From Nostoc piscinale CENA21 (lineage in GTDB: Bacteria; Cyanobacteriota; Cyanobacteriia; Cyanobacteriales; Nostocaceae), in contig NZ_CP012036.1 of NCBI RefSeq assembly GCF_001298445.1, positions 2,359,263-2,423,262 on the forward strand: DNA of 64,000 nucleotides, read 5' to 3'. The translations under genes and the position numbers were made by a program. The notes beneath the pieces are model-generated. The model had not been told where the DNA came from. It did no database searches and saw only the letters and a program-made list of their open reading frames with translations. Positions 45,293 through 54,698 of the stretch are shown piece by piece (position 1 is the stretch's first letter; every line of letters starts with the position of its first letter).

Positions 45293-46174
45293 ATGAAGAT
45301 TCAAGGTAATGTTGCTCTAATTACGGGGGCTTCTCGCGGTATTGGCAAAGCGATCGCCCTTGCCCTGGCACAACAAGGGATGAAAAGATTAATTTTAGTA
45401 GCACGCGATCGCCAAAAGTTAACCCAAGTCGCTCAAGAAATTGCAGCGATGGGAACAGAAGCCGTCATTATCCCGCTAGATTTAACCCGCGCTACAGATG
45501 TAAATATTGCTGTAGCTCAATTGTGGCGCAATCATGGCCCGATTCATCTGCTGGTGAATTGTGCTGGTGTTGCTTATCAAACCTCATTTTTGCGTTCCAA
45601 ACTTCCCCAACTCCAAGAAGAACTGTCGGTGAATTTGTTGGGAATGTATACCCTCACCAGTTTGATTGCGCGACGCATGGCCAGCCAAAAACAAGGGACA
45701 ATTGTCAATGTCTCTAGCTTAATGGGGAAAGTCGCTGCACCAACAATGGCAACATATTCAGCTACAAAGTTTGCCATCTTAGGATTTACCCAAGCCTTGC
45801 GTCAAGAATTAGCCGAGTACAATATTCAAGTCAAAGCCTTATTACCTTCTCTCACCGACACAGATATGGTGCGTGACTTGCAACTATTCCGTTGGGTGAT
45901 TCCGATGACACCCCAACAAGTAGCGCAAGCATTGATAGTCGGATTGCAGAATGATGCACCAGAAATTTTAGTTGGATGGCAAAGTCATTTAGCTGTGTGG
46001 TGTCAACGCCTCGCCCCTTGGTTGTTAGAGTTAATTTTGAAAATCGCCGCGCCACCAGCACCAAGAAAGCAGCAAGTTGTCGAAAAACCCAGTTTATTCA
46101 CCCGTATCAATCGTTTTTGCGATGTTTTGTTATCCAGAAACGCAACTCGTTTGGTAACTGCACGTAAGTCTTAA
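45293..46174 (+). CDS. Short-chain dehydrogenase/reductase
   Basis: The SDR fold is clear: TGASRGIGKAIALALAQQ (cofactor loop), LLVNCAGVAYQ, and the catalytic Ser/Tyr/Lys in NVSSLMGKVAAPTMATYSAT followed by K. The C-terminal 80 residues are an extension with a hydrophobic segment (LAPWLLELILKIAA) that could bind the membrane. HetN is a similar cyanobacterial SDR, but the RGSGR peptide of HetN is absent and no heterocyst glycolipid genes are nearby. The substrate is unknown, perhaps an acyl chain. Confidence 0.83.
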   Translation: MKIQGNVALITGASRGIGKAIALALAQQGMKRLILVARDRQKLTQVAQEIAAMGTEAVIIPLDLTRATDVNIAVAQLWRNHGPIHLLVNCAGVAYQTSFLRSKLPQLQEELSVNLLGMYTLTSLIARRMASQKQGTIVNVSSLMGKVAAPTMATYSATKFAILGFTQALRQELAEYNIQVKALLPSLTDTDMVRDLQLFRWVIPMTPQQVAQALIVGLQNDAPEILVGWQSHLAVWCQRLAPWLLELILKIAAPPAPRKQQVVEKPSLFTRINRFCDVLLSRNATRLVTARKS

Positions 46175-46216
46175 AAGATTCTGGGACGCGATCGCCTACT
46201 GCAACAATAAAGATAC

Positions 46217-46250
46217 AGTATGAGGGATGAAAAGTTTTATTCCTCATACT
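46217..46250 (+). promoter_or_regulatory. Inverted repeat at the 5' end of the GH57-like gene
   Basis: AGTATGAGG and CCTCATACT form a 9-bp perfect stem with a 16-base loop, directly before the preferred ATG (46253). It could be an mRNA hairpin that controls initiation, or an operator. No Shine-Dalgarno is visible between it and the ATG. Confidence 0.4.
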
Positions 46251-46252
46251 TT

Positions 46253-47734
46253 ATGCTGTCTGTTCCTACACATCTCCCGCCAGAAATCGTTGACGGTTTA
46301 CCAAATATTTCTGGTTGGGAGAAAGAAGTTCTTGCGGTAGTGAATCACAACGAACCTGTTTTTTTACCCTCAACTAATCTCAGGTTAGAGGATATTAATG
46401 CAGTATTTGCGATCGCCTTACACATGCACCAGCCGACTATCCCCGCAGGATACAACGGCGGACTGATCAGCAATCTGCAATATATGTTTGAACATCCCCA
46501 CGAAGGCGACAACCACAACGCCGCGCCTTTTGCTTATTGCTATAGCCGGATGGGTGATTTCATTCCTGAACTTGTCAGTCAAGGTTGCAATCCCCGCGTC
46601 ATGTTAGATTACTCTGGCAATTTGTTGTGGGGATTACGTCAAATGGGACGCAATGACATCCTCGACAACCTCAAAAAAATTACTTGCGATACTGCTTATC
46701 AACCTTACGTCGAATGGTTGGGGACAATGTGGAGTCACGCTGTTGTTCCTTCCACACCAATACCCGATATTAAATTGCATATTTTAGCTTGGCAACAACA
46801 TTTTGCTGCTATTTTTGGCTGGGAAGCATTGGCAAGAGTCAAAGGATTTTCACCGCCAGAAATGCACTTACCAAATCACCCTGATACTTTATTTGAATTT
46901 GTAAAATCTCTCAAAGAATGTGGCTATCGCTGGTTATTAGTCCAAGAACATTCTGTAGAAACACTCAATGGTGAACCTCTCAGATATAAACACTTACCAC
47001 ACTGTTTAATAGCGCGTAACTCTCAAGGCGAAACAATTAGTATTACAGCCTTAATTAAAACTCAAGGTTCTGATACAAAATTAGTTGCTCAAATGCAGCC
47101 ATACTACGAAGCTAAAACACTATCCAAACAACAAATAGGTAATGTATTAGTACCACCAATAGTTAGTCAAATTGGTGATGGTGAAAATGGCGGCGTAATG
47201 ATGAATGAATTTCCCAGTGCTTTCAAACAAGCTTGGTGGGATATGGTTAATCATGGCGGTGGTAAATCTGGTGTTGTCGGGATGTGTGGTACAGAATATT
47301 TAGAGTTAATTACAGCCGCAGGTTGTAACCCGGAAGATTATCCGACTTGTCAGCCAGTAGGACAGCATCAAATTTGGCAAAGAGTTGCACCCGATAATTG
47401 TCAACTCGAAGCTGTTGAAAATGCCATTCAAGAATTAAAGCAAAGCAATCCTAATTTTCATGTAGATGGTGCTTCTTGGACAAATCATATTAGTTGGGTG
47501 AAAGGATATGAAAATGTATTGTCTCCGATGAATCAACTCAGCAGTTTGTTTCATGAAAAACTCCTAAATAATGAGTCGGGAGAGATTACTAAACAATCCC
47601 AATACCGTCAGGCATTAATATATAATTTATTGCTGCAAACTAGCTGTTTTCGCTATTGGGGACAAGGCACTTGGACAGATTATGCTAAAGCAATTTATCA
47701 AAGGGGAGAAGCTCTATTGCAAGCAAATTTTTAA
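46253..47734 (+). CDS. Glycoside hydrolase family 57-like protein
   Basis: The product (493 residues from MLSVPTHLPPEIVDGLPNIS) carries the GH57 opener AIALHMHQPTIPAGY and later EMHLPNHPDTLFEFVKSL, VQEHSVETLNGEPLRYKHLP and GENGGVMMNEFPSAFKQAWW. GH57 enzymes act on alpha-glucans such as glycogen. The nearest start (46220) lies in a perfect inverted repeat (AGTATGAGG/CCTCATACT, 46217-46250), so I prefer the ATG at 46253. It lies 80 bases after the SDR gene. Confidence 0.82.
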   Translation: MLSVPTHLPPEIVDGLPNISGWEKEVLAVVNHNEPVFLPSTNLRLEDINAVFAIALHMHQPTIPAGYNGGLISNLQYMFEHPHEGDNHNAAPFAYCYSRMGDFIPELVSQGCNPRVMLDYSGNLLWGLRQMGRNDILDNLKKITCDTAYQPYVEWLGTMWSHAVVPSTPIPDIKLHILAWQQHFAAIFGWEALARVKGFSPPEMHLPNHPDTLFEFVKSLKECGYRWLLVQEHSVETLNGEPLRYKHLPHCLIARNSQGETISITALIKTQGSDTKLVAQMQPYYEAKTLSKQQIGNVLVPPIVSQIGDGENGGVMMNEFPSAFKQAWWDMVNHGGGKSGVVGMCGTEYLELITAAGCNPEDYPTCQPVGQHQIWQRVAPDNCQLEAVENAIQELKQSNPNFHVDGASWTNHISWVKGYENVLSPMNQLSSLFHEKLLNNESGEITKQSQYRQALIYNLLLQTSCFRYWGQGTWTDYAKAIYQRGEALLQANF

Positions 47735-47739
47735 ATTCT

Positions 47740-47854
47740 AGGACTTACGCACAAGTGCTGCAATATCGTAGACGTGCAAGCGGCTTCCCAGGGTACCGCA
47801 GAGGCGCAGAGGACGCAGAGGTATGAGAGTTTGGAGGAATATTGCGTAAGTCCT
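47740..47854. repeat. Small element with 12-bp inverted ends (AGGACTTACGCA)
   Basis: AGGACTTACGCA at 47740 and TGCGTAAGTCCT ending at 47854 are perfect inverted ends around about 90 bases that contain GCAGAGGCGCAGAGGACGCA-type repeats. One end recurs at 49596-49607 and near 29983. It looks like a MITE-type or palindromic repeat, and one end marks the border of the caspase gene duplication. Confidence 0.6.
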
Positions 47855-48093
47855 GAAGCAATCAAATGTTGTTTGTTTACATCTTGCACTAAGTGACTGA
47901 AGTCACAGTTATACAGACAAAATTCTTGATTTTATTTTAGTCCGCGCAGGCGGACTTAGTTTTTATAGCCGCGAATTCCATTCGTCGGGGCTTGTAAATT
48001 TAATTAAATGTTATTCAAATGATTACTTAAGTTGAATTAAAATTATTACAAATAGTTTAATTTGAATTTAGATAAAAATATTGAGTAAAAAAA

Positions 48094-49479
48094 ATGTTGT
48101 GGCACAAATGGCAACTATTATTAGGAACTGCGGCATTAGTATTGCCATTAACGTTTAGTTTAGCTCACCCAAGGATAGGAATAAATCAGGCGATCGCTCA
48201 AAATTCCATTCCAGTAAAACGCCAACATCGTACAGCACTCATTATTGGTAATTCCAATTATAAATCAGCCGATACATTAGTTAATCCTGTCAACGATGCA
48301 ACGGATATTGCTAATTCTCTACGCCAATTAGGATTTGATGTGACTCTCCTCAAAGATGCAGATTTAAGACAGATGGAAGAAGCCATCGAAAAGTTTAATC
48401 GCCAACTGCGTCAAGGAGGAGTAGGATTATTTTACTTTGCTGGTCATGGAGTGCAAGTAGATGGAGAAAATTATTTAATACCTGTCAATGCGCGACTAGA
48501 ACGTGAACAAGATGTACGTTATGAAGCGATGGCGATGGGTAAAGTTCTAAACGTCATGGAAGATGCAAATAACGATGTCAATTTTATTATTTTAGATGCT
48601 TGTCGGAATAATCCCTTCGCGCGACAATGGCGATCGCTCCAACGTGGTTTAGCCGCACCAATACAATCTGTTAAAGGTACACTCATTGCCTATTCTACTG
48701 CACCAGGGACAGTTGCTTTTGATGGCGATGGACGCAACAGCCCCTACACTACAGCTTTGTTACGCAATATGAAGGCTCCAAATTTAGATGTGGAGCAAAT
48801 GTTTAAACAAGTCAGGGCTGATGTTCTTAATACAACTAATGGCAAACAAACACCTTGGGAATCTTCGTCTTTAATTGGTTCTTTTGCTTTTAATTCAACA
48901 AATGATAGTAACAGAAATAATATGACATCTTCTGTTACAACACCTCAATCACCGCGCAATCAAGAAATCATTACCACTCCATCACCTCAAATTACATCGC
49001 CTACTACCCAGCCATTGACTGCAACCAGAACAACATATTTTGCTCAACAGCCAAGTTTAGTAGAAGTCACAACCAATGACAATCAAGCTAAAGCTTTAGG
49101 CGCAACTTATTACTTTACAGTTAATCTACCAGAAGGTGCTGGGACACCCCTCCAACAAATTACAATCAACCAGCGAGAAGGTGCAGAATATATCCGTTTT
49201 CATCTCAAAGAAACTTCCGCCTTTAAAGGGGGGCGTTCTCAAAAAGGAGAAAAACTGCAACTAAAAGATATTAGCAGCGATCGCAAAACTCAAACAGTAT
49301 CTTTTACTTTTGATCCGCTAGTTTCACCTGGAACAAAAATTACCATTGGTTTAAAAGCCCAACAAAATCCCCAAAGAGGTGGTGTTTATCTCTTTGGTGT
49401 TACCGCATTACCAATGGGAGAAAAGCCTCATGGTCAATTTTTGGGTTTTGGCAGATTACAGTTTTATCAACATATTTAA
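48094..49479 (+). CDS. Orthocaspase (C14) with C-terminal DUF2808, copy 1
   Basis: A signal anchor (LLLGTAALVLPLTFSLAHP) leads to a caspase p20 domain: RTALIIGNSNYKSADTLVNP, catalytic His in FYFAGHGVQVDGENYLIP and catalytic Cys in FIILDACRNNPFARQW. Residues about 325-455 are a DUF2808 domain (PSLVEVTTNDNQAKALGATY, YYFTVNLPEGAG, YLFGVTALPMGEKPHGQFLG). Orthocaspases cut after Arg/Lys. Both catalytic residues are present, so the enzyme is likely active, probably in the periplasm. It is nearly identical to the following gene. Confidence 0.92.
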   Translation: MLWHKWQLLLGTAALVLPLTFSLAHPRIGINQAIAQNSIPVKRQHRTALIIGNSNYKSADTLVNPVNDATDIANSLRQLGFDVTLLKDADLRQMEEAIEKFNRQLRQGGVGLFYFAGHGVQVDGENYLIPVNARLEREQDVRYEAMAMGKVLNVMEDANNDVNFIILDACRNNPFARQWRSLQRGLAAPIQSVKGTLIAYSTAPGTVAFDGDGRNSPYTTALLRNMKAPNLDVEQMFKQVRADVLNTTNGKQTPWESSSLIGSFAFNSTNDSNRNNMTSSVTTPQSPRNQEIITTPSPQITSPTTQPLTATRTTYFAQQPSLVEVTTNDNQAKALGATYYFTVNLPEGAGTPLQQITINQREGAEYIRFHLKETSAFKGGRSQKGEKLQLKDISSDRKTQTVSFTFDPLVSPGTKITIGLKAQQNPQRGGVYLFGVTALPMGEKPHGQFLGFGRLQFYQHI

Positions 49480-49762
49480 TTTAAGTAAGCAGAAGGACGT
49501 TCGCGGAAGCGTGGCCGTCAGGCTGGAGATCAATCAGTGTTTGAAGTCACAAACAAATACTTTTCAAATAACCTCTGAGAGTTGTAGAGAAATATTGCGT
49601 AAGTCCTGAAATAATCAAATATTGTTTGTGTAGGTATGTTCAGCTTACCTTAGAGGTTTACTTGTAAACTTAATTAAATCTTCTTCAAATGATTACTTAA
49701 TGTGAATTAAAATTGTTACAAATAATTTAACTTGAATTTAAATAAAAATACTGAGTAACAAA
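49480..49762. other. Spacer between the two caspase genes
   Basis: The first 110 bases carry a GTTCGCGGAAGCGTGGCCGT-type dispersed repeat. From about 49591 (AATATTGCGTAAGTCCTGAA) to 49762 the sequence matches the region 47838-48093 upstream of copy 1, including the last 60 bases before the ATG. The spacer is therefore the left end of the duplicated unit and contains the promoter of copy 2. Confidence 0.6.
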
Positions 49763-51124
49763 ATGTTGTGGCACAAATGGCAACTATTGTTAGGAACTGT
49801 GGCATTAGTATTACCATTAACGTTTAGTTTAGCTCACCCAAGGATCAAGATAAACGGAGCGATCGCAGCCAAAGCCATTGCCCAAAATCCTATCCTTGCA
49901 CAACGTCAACACCGTACTGCACTGATTATTGGCAATTCCAATTACACATCAGCAGACACATTAGCCAATCCTGTCAACGATGCGACAGATATTGCTAACT
50001 CCTTACAGCGATTGGGATTTGATGTCACTCTCCTCAAAGATGCAGATTTGAGACAAATGGAAGAAGCCATTGACAAGTTTAATCGCCAACTGCGTCAGGG
50101 AGGAGTAGGATTATTTTACTTTGCTGGACATGGACTACAGGTAGACGGAGAAAATTATTTAATACCAGTCAATGCGCGGCTAGAAAGAGAACAAGATGTA
50201 CGTTACGAAGCGATGGCGATGGGTAAAGTTCTGAATGTGATGGAAGATGCAGCTAACGATGCTAACTTTATTATTTTAGATGCCTGTCGAAATAATCCCT
50301 TCTCTCGTCAATGGCGTTCTCTACAACGCGGTTTAGCAGCACCAATACAATCTGTTAAAGGTACACTCATTGCTTATTCTACTGCACCTGGAAAAGTTGC
50401 CTTAGATGGAGATGGGCGCAACAGCCCCTACACTACAGCTTTGTTACGCAGCCTGAAAGCTCCTAATCTAGATGTGGAGCAAATGTTTAAACAAGTGCGG
50501 GCTGATGTACTCCAAACAACTGACGGCAAACAAACACCTTGGGAATCTTCGTCTTTAGTTGGTTCTTTTGCTTTCAATCGGACAAATGATGATAGTAAGA
50601 TAGACAATTTACCACCTCCTACACCTCCAGCATCTCCTCCGACTCCACCAGTTGCAACAGGAACAACAGCTTTTGTCCAACCGCCGAGTTTAGTTGAGGT
50701 AACTATTAGTTATAGTCGAATTAAAAACTTGGGAGCCACCTATTACTTTACAGTTCATTTGCCAAAAAATGCTGGAACCACATTGCAACAAATTACAATT
50801 AACCAGCCTGAAGGTGCAGAATATATTCGCTTCAATCTCAACGAGAGTATTGCTTTTAAAGGGACACGTTCTCAGCAAGGAGAAAAACTAGAATTAAAAG
50901 ATATTAGCAGCGACGAAAAAAACCAAAAAGTATCATTTACTTTTGAGCCTGCTGTGTCTCCTGGTACGGAAATTACTATTGCTTTAAAAGCTATGCAGAA
51001 TCCTCAAAAAAGTGGTGTTTATAGCTTTGGAGTTACAGCATTTCCATTGGGGGAAACAGGCAATGGTCAATTTCTTGGTTTTGGTAAATTCAATTTTATT
51101 ACTAAATCTCACACTAATTCGTAG
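49763..51124 (+). CDS. Orthocaspase (C14) with C-terminal DUF2808, copy 2
   Basis: The same architecture as the preceding gene: signal anchor, p20 domain with FYFAGHGLQVDGENYLIP and LDACRNNPFSRQW, and DUF2808 domain (VEVTISYSRIKNLGATYYFT, YSFGVTAFPLGETGNGQFLG). The p20 parts are nearly identical between the copies, whereas the linker has become proline-rich (PPPTPPASPPTPPVAT) and the DUF2808 part has diverged more. A few extra residues follow the signal peptide (AIAAKAIAQNPILAQ). Both copies seem intact. Confidence 0.92.
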   Translation: MLWHKWQLLLGTVALVLPLTFSLAHPRIKINGAIAAKAIAQNPILAQRQHRTALIIGNSNYTSADTLANPVNDATDIANSLQRLGFDVTLLKDADLRQMEEAIDKFNRQLRQGGVGLFYFAGHGLQVDGENYLIPVNARLEREQDVRYEAMAMGKVLNVMEDAANDANFIILDACRNNPFSRQWRSLQRGLAAPIQSVKGTLIAYSTAPGKVALDGDGRNSPYTTALLRSLKAPNLDVEQMFKQVRADVLQTTDGKQTPWESSSLVGSFAFNRTNDDSKIDNLPPPTPPASPPTPPVATGTTAFVQPPSLVEVTISYSRIKNLGATYYFTVHLPKNAGTTLQQITINQPEGAEYIRFNLNESIAFKGTRSQQGEKLELKDISSDEKNQKVSFTFEPAVSPGTEITIALKAMQNPQKSGVYSFGVTAFPLGETGNGQFLGFGKFNFITKSHTNS

Positions 51125-51192
51125 ATTTTGATTAATAATGTTTTCTTTGTTTTTTATTTCATACTAATTCTTTATGAAGCTGCATATAATTC

Positions 51193-51274
51193 GATCCCCT
51201 CTAGCCCCCCTTAAAAAAGGGGGAATAAGAAATTAAATCAAATTCACCCTTTTGAAGGGGGATTTAAGGGGATC
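51193..51274. repeat. Palindromic GATCCCC...GGGGATC element
   Basis: GATCCCCT...GCCCCCCTTAAAAAAGGGGG, then a spacer, CCCTTTTGAAGGGGGATTT and AGGGGATC form nested inverted repeats over 82 bases. A second copy lies at 58861-58938. This type is widespread in Nostoc-like genomes. It lies between convergent copy 2 of the caspase gene and the histidine kinase, and may act as a terminator. Confidence 0.7.
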
Positions 51275-51324
51275 TAAATATGTGTAACTTCACATAAAAT
51301 TGGTATCATTCTGATTAATATACT

Positions 51325-52689
51325 CTACACCAACGGCAAAAGTATTTTAAATTCTGAACCTACACCTTCTTGGGAACGGAAATCTAATTTACCCCCATGT
51401 CTGGCGGTAATAATTCGGTAACTAACGCCTAAACTAGTTTCTACATCAGCCCGTTTTTCTGTTGAAAAAGAATCGAGAATTTGTTTCTGTGCTTCTTCCG
51501 ACATTCCGGGGCTATTATCAACGATGCTAATACAAACCCAACGAGAATCCGGGGCGTTTGGGCGAGTTGGTGCTTGAGAAACAACGGCTGTAGTAATAAT
51601 AATTTGGGGTTGATTTGCGTCAGGACAAGATGCTTGTTGAAATTGTTGGCGTACAGCTTCATCTAATAAGCCATCTACAGTTTGACTAAAAATATTCATT
51701 AATACTTGGTGCAGTTGTCCCATAAAGCAAGAGACTGGTGGAATTTTGCCATATTTCTTGACAATTTCAATTTCACCTTTTAAACGGCTTTTTAAGAGAA
51801 GAACAATCCCATCTATACAAGCATTAATATCTACTGGTTTGGGATAAATTTCATCAATATGGCAGAAATTTTGTAAACTGGTGACGAGTTTTTTTAATCT
51901 TTCTGCACCAGTGTGGGCGCTGGCTAAAGCTTTGGATAAGTCTTCTTCTAAAAAATCAAATTCAATTTCGTCTTTGAGATAATTAATAGCTGCTGAACCT
52001 TCGGGTAAATCTTCGGCGTAAGCAGCTATCAGCTTCAGCAAGTCTTGACTATATTTTGAGATGTAAGTTAAATTGCCCCAAATAAAACCTACGGGATCTA
52101 AAATTTCATGGGCTACGCCGTCGACTAAACGCCCTAAACGTGCCATTTTATCATTTTGAATCATTTGGGCTTGACTACGTTCGTAGCGTACTTGAGTTTC
52201 AATACCGCGAATTTGCCATGCGGCTAAACTCAAGTCGTGAATATCCAATAATTTGTAAGTATTGGCATCTGTTTGAACAATAATAGGTTCAGCAAAAAGT
52301 TCAGGCGATCGCTTGAGTGTATGCTGCATTGCTGTTAAAATCGTCATCGTCTCTGGCAGCAGCAAAATTTCTGTACGTGCATAGCTATAAAGCTCGTTGA
52401 GGTTGGCTTTAGCAAATAACTCTTGCCCGAAAGGACGAATGAGAAATTCTAGAATACGTCGCCGAGAAATCATCCCCAGGAATTTTCCCCGTTCGAGTAA
52501 AACTACTCCTGGTAAGCGCGGGTATTTTTCTAAAAAATTAGCTACTTCAGTGCATGTACAACTAATATCTACAGCAAAGTCGTACATGGGTAATTCTTGG
52601 AGATTTGACTCTAAACTGAGATAGTTATTGCTGGCAATAGATAAAACTGGTGGTGAAATTAAAGCAGTTAATTCTGATGACACTGGCAA
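51325..52689 (-). CDS. CBS-pair histidine kinase, ATPase part degenerate
   Basis: The 454-residue protein has no membrane segment. Residues about 33-155 resemble a CBS pair (PGVVLLERGKFLGMISRRRI, EPIIVQTDANTYKLLDIHDL). The HisKA His194 lies in VDGVAHEILDPVGFIWGN. The ATPase part keeps the N box (LMNIFSQTVDGL) and a DNSPGMSEE G1 box, but the F/G2 region (ILDSFSTEKRADVETSLGVS) lacks the usual glycines. It is a paralogue of the kinase at 7884-9134. ATP binding may be weakened; the CBS pair may bind an adenosine nucleotide. Confidence 0.85.
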   Translation of the reverse strand: MPVSSELTALISPPVLSIASNNYLSLESNLQELPMYDFAVDISCTCTEVANFLEKYPRLPGVVLLERGKFLGMISRRRILEFLIRPFGQELFAKANLNELYSYARTEILLLPETMTILTAMQHTLKRSPELFAEPIIVQTDANTYKLLDIHDLSLAAWQIRGIETQVRYERSQAQMIQNDKMARLGRLVDGVAHEILDPVGFIWGNLTYISKYSQDLLKLIAAYAEDLPEGSAAINYLKDEIEFDFLEEDLSKALASAHTGAERLKKLVTSLQNFCHIDEIYPKPVDINACIDGIVLLLKSRLKGEIEIVKKYGKIPPVSCFMGQLHQVLMNIFSQTVDGLLDEAVRQQFQQASCPDANQPQIIITTAVVSQAPTRPNAPDSRWVCISIVDNSPGMSEEAQKQILDSFSTEKRADVETSLGVSYRIITARHGGKLDFRSQEGVGSEFKILLPLV

Positions 52690-53516
52690 CCCTGATATAT
52701 ATAAATTTTAACAAGTAATTAATAAGTAAAAAGCTGAGATTTTAAAGTCTATTCAGTAAGTATGCAGCTATCAATATAACGATGTGACGCAAGTTAAACA
52801 TATCTAAAACCTTGATTAACAACAACTTAGCGACCCTCGTGCGTTAGCTTTATTTGTCTTAACTGACTTAGATATTCATTTTATTAACAGAAGGATAATT
52901 TAAACAACTGAATTCATCAAAATATTAAATAATAATAACAAAAATGAGAATTTGCCAGATTTTAGGTAGTAGTAGCCGTGAAAATACTTGGAGTCTTTTG
53001 GACAATTAGCGCCATACATAATGTTTACTAAAATTATTCCATTTTGGTATTGCGGATTGCTGATTTTTGTAGTAGAAATCAACCACAGACACTCTTGAGT
53101 TGAAAAAATTAGGTTAAAACACGCATATCAGCAACTCAGAGTGATCCCCAAATGTTTAAAGACTGTGAATCCTTGATGAAAATGCGTGGAAGATAATACA
53201 CGAATCAGCTAATTTACAGTAAGTATAAACATTAGGTAATTAAACGTCACCTAATCCTATGGCTATCAACCGATAATTCAGAACTATTTCGGAAATTAGG
53301 CAATTTCGACAAGAACAATCATCCGTAAATGCACTCATGTAAAATGGCTATACTAAAACTCACGGGCGCTAGTTGGCGCTTAAACAAGACTACGAATTAA
53401 AGATGGTCTGGTTGTGTCAATGATGTTTAATTATCCGTACATGATTTTGATCCCCATTTCGATAGAATGACTAGACATAACCTCAAAACTTTCAACCGCT
53501 TTTGACTGCGACACCC
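52690..53516. other. 830-base intergenic region
   Basis: AT-rich, between the divergently transcribed histidine kinase and the permease gene. I see no convincing gene or RNA. It contains a GGCGCTAGTTGGCGCT direct repeat (about 53367-53382). The promoters of both flanking genes must lie here; I found no clear Zur or Fur box. Confidence 0.45.
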
Positions 53517-54563
53517 ATGAATCAACTGAACAATGGTTTCACGATATTTCTGAGTCTGCTAGTCGAGGCGATGCCGTTTTTGCTTCTAGGGGTTTTATTC
53601 TCTAGTTTGCTGCTATTTTTTGTTGATGAGCGCAAATTAGTGGAAAAAATGCCCAAAAATCCGCTATTGGGCGCTTTAGTTGGCAGTATGGTGGGTTTTT
53701 TATTTCCGGTGTGTGAGTGTGGCAATGTGCCGGTAGCGCGGCGCTTGTTGATTCAGGGCGTACCCACACCTGTAGCGATTGGTTTTTTACTAGCAGCGCC
53801 AACGATTAACCCGATTGTGATTTGGGCAACTTGGACAGCGTTTCGCGATCAGCCAGAAATAGTAGTTTTACGGGTAGTATTTTCCCTATTAATTGCCACA
53901 ACTGTTGGCTTTGTGTTTAGTTTTCAAAAGGACTTGAATCCCATAGTCCAACCTGCGATCGCCCGTTATATGAAGTTTAATCCCCCAGCGAAAGTCGAAA
54001 CCCAACGTCGGGGCAAACGTTACCAACTTCCCCCAGAATCAACAGCACCAACTTTGTTGCAATCTGGGACATATATTTTGGGCGGGAAAGCAGGTACACC
54101 CAGCCGGATGGATGGCACAGCAGATGACCCCCTAGCAAGCTCAAATAAACCACTGGCGGCAAAACTCCGGCTGATGATGGATAACAGTATCCAAGAATTG
54201 CGCGAACTGGGCGGAGTTATGGTGATTGGTAGTGCGATCGCAGCTGCTATCCAAGTCTTTGCACCCCGTGACTTAATCTTGAGCCTCGGTGCTGGCCCGG
54301 TTAGTTCTATCATTGTGATGCTAATTTTGGCAGCCGTTGTCTCAATTTGTTCCACAGTCGATTCCTTTTTTGCCTTATCTTTTGCATCAGCATTTAGTAG
54401 CGGTTCCTTGCTGGCATTTCTGGTCTTTGGGCCGATGATTGACATTAAAAGCGTTGGGTTAATGTTATCCATGTTTAAGCCAAGGGCAATTTTCTACCTC
54501 TTCGCCTTAGCCGGACAATTGACATTTTTATTCACGCTGTTTATTAACTTGCATGTTCTTTAA
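53517..54563 (+). CDS. Permease of the DUF318/ArsP-like family
   Basis: Eight or so membrane segments in two halves, with the conserved PVCECGNVPVARRLLIQGVP motif after the first half and ICSTVDSFFALSFASAF in the second. The family (COG0701, YcgR of Bacillus) is a permease of unknown substrate; relatives export organoarsenicals. I start at the ATG at 53517, since the upstream TTG at 53502 has no clear ribosome binding site. The next gene encodes the usual partner (TIGR03943), so both likely form one transporter. Confidence 0.85.
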   Translation: MNQLNNGFTIFLSLLVEAMPFLLLGVLFSSLLLFFVDERKLVEKMPKNPLLGALVGSMVGFLFPVCECGNVPVARRLLIQGVPTPVAIGFLLAAPTINPIVIWATWTAFRDQPEIVVLRVVFSLLIATTVGFVFSFQKDLNPIVQPAIARYMKFNPPAKVETQRRGKRYQLPPESTAPTLLQSGTYILGGKAGTPSRMDGTADDPLASSNKPLAAKLRLMMDNSIQELRELGGVMVIGSAIAAAIQVFAPRDLILSLGAGPVSSIIVMLILAAVVSICSTVDSFFALSFASAFSSGSLLAFLVFGPMIDIKSVGLMLSMFKPRAIFYLFALAGQLTFLFTLFINLHVL

Positions 54564-54564
54564 A

Positions 54565-54594
54565 GTGCTGAGTGCTGAGTACTGAGTGCTGAGT
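54565..54594 (+). repeat. Heptameric STRR (GTGCTGA)
   Basis: Four copies of a GTGCTGA/GTACTGA heptamer directly after the permease stop codon. The same array occurs at 57355-57385, and its complement TCAGCACTCAGCAC lies at about 55568-55581. Confidence 0.75.
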
Positions 54595-54698
54595 TAAAAG
54601 ATGGATACGTCTGATAAACAATGACAAAGGACAAAACGCAAAGTCTGATTGTGGAGGTTTCCTCCACTCAGAATTTTGTAAGAGAGGACAAATGAAAA

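Noticed and set aside
45293..46174. SDR gene as hetN
   Set aside because: HetN has the RGSGR pentapeptide and usually lies next to hgl genes; neither is found, so only the SDR family is supported.
52900..53082. Small minus-strand frame in the permease upstream region
   Set aside because: No ribosome site, low-complexity Ser/Leu composition and no family; most likely chance.
53400..53500. Zur box upstream of the DUF318 permease
   Set aside because: I found AT-rich sequence, but no TGATAA...TTATCA palindrome; metal control is not supported by the sequence.
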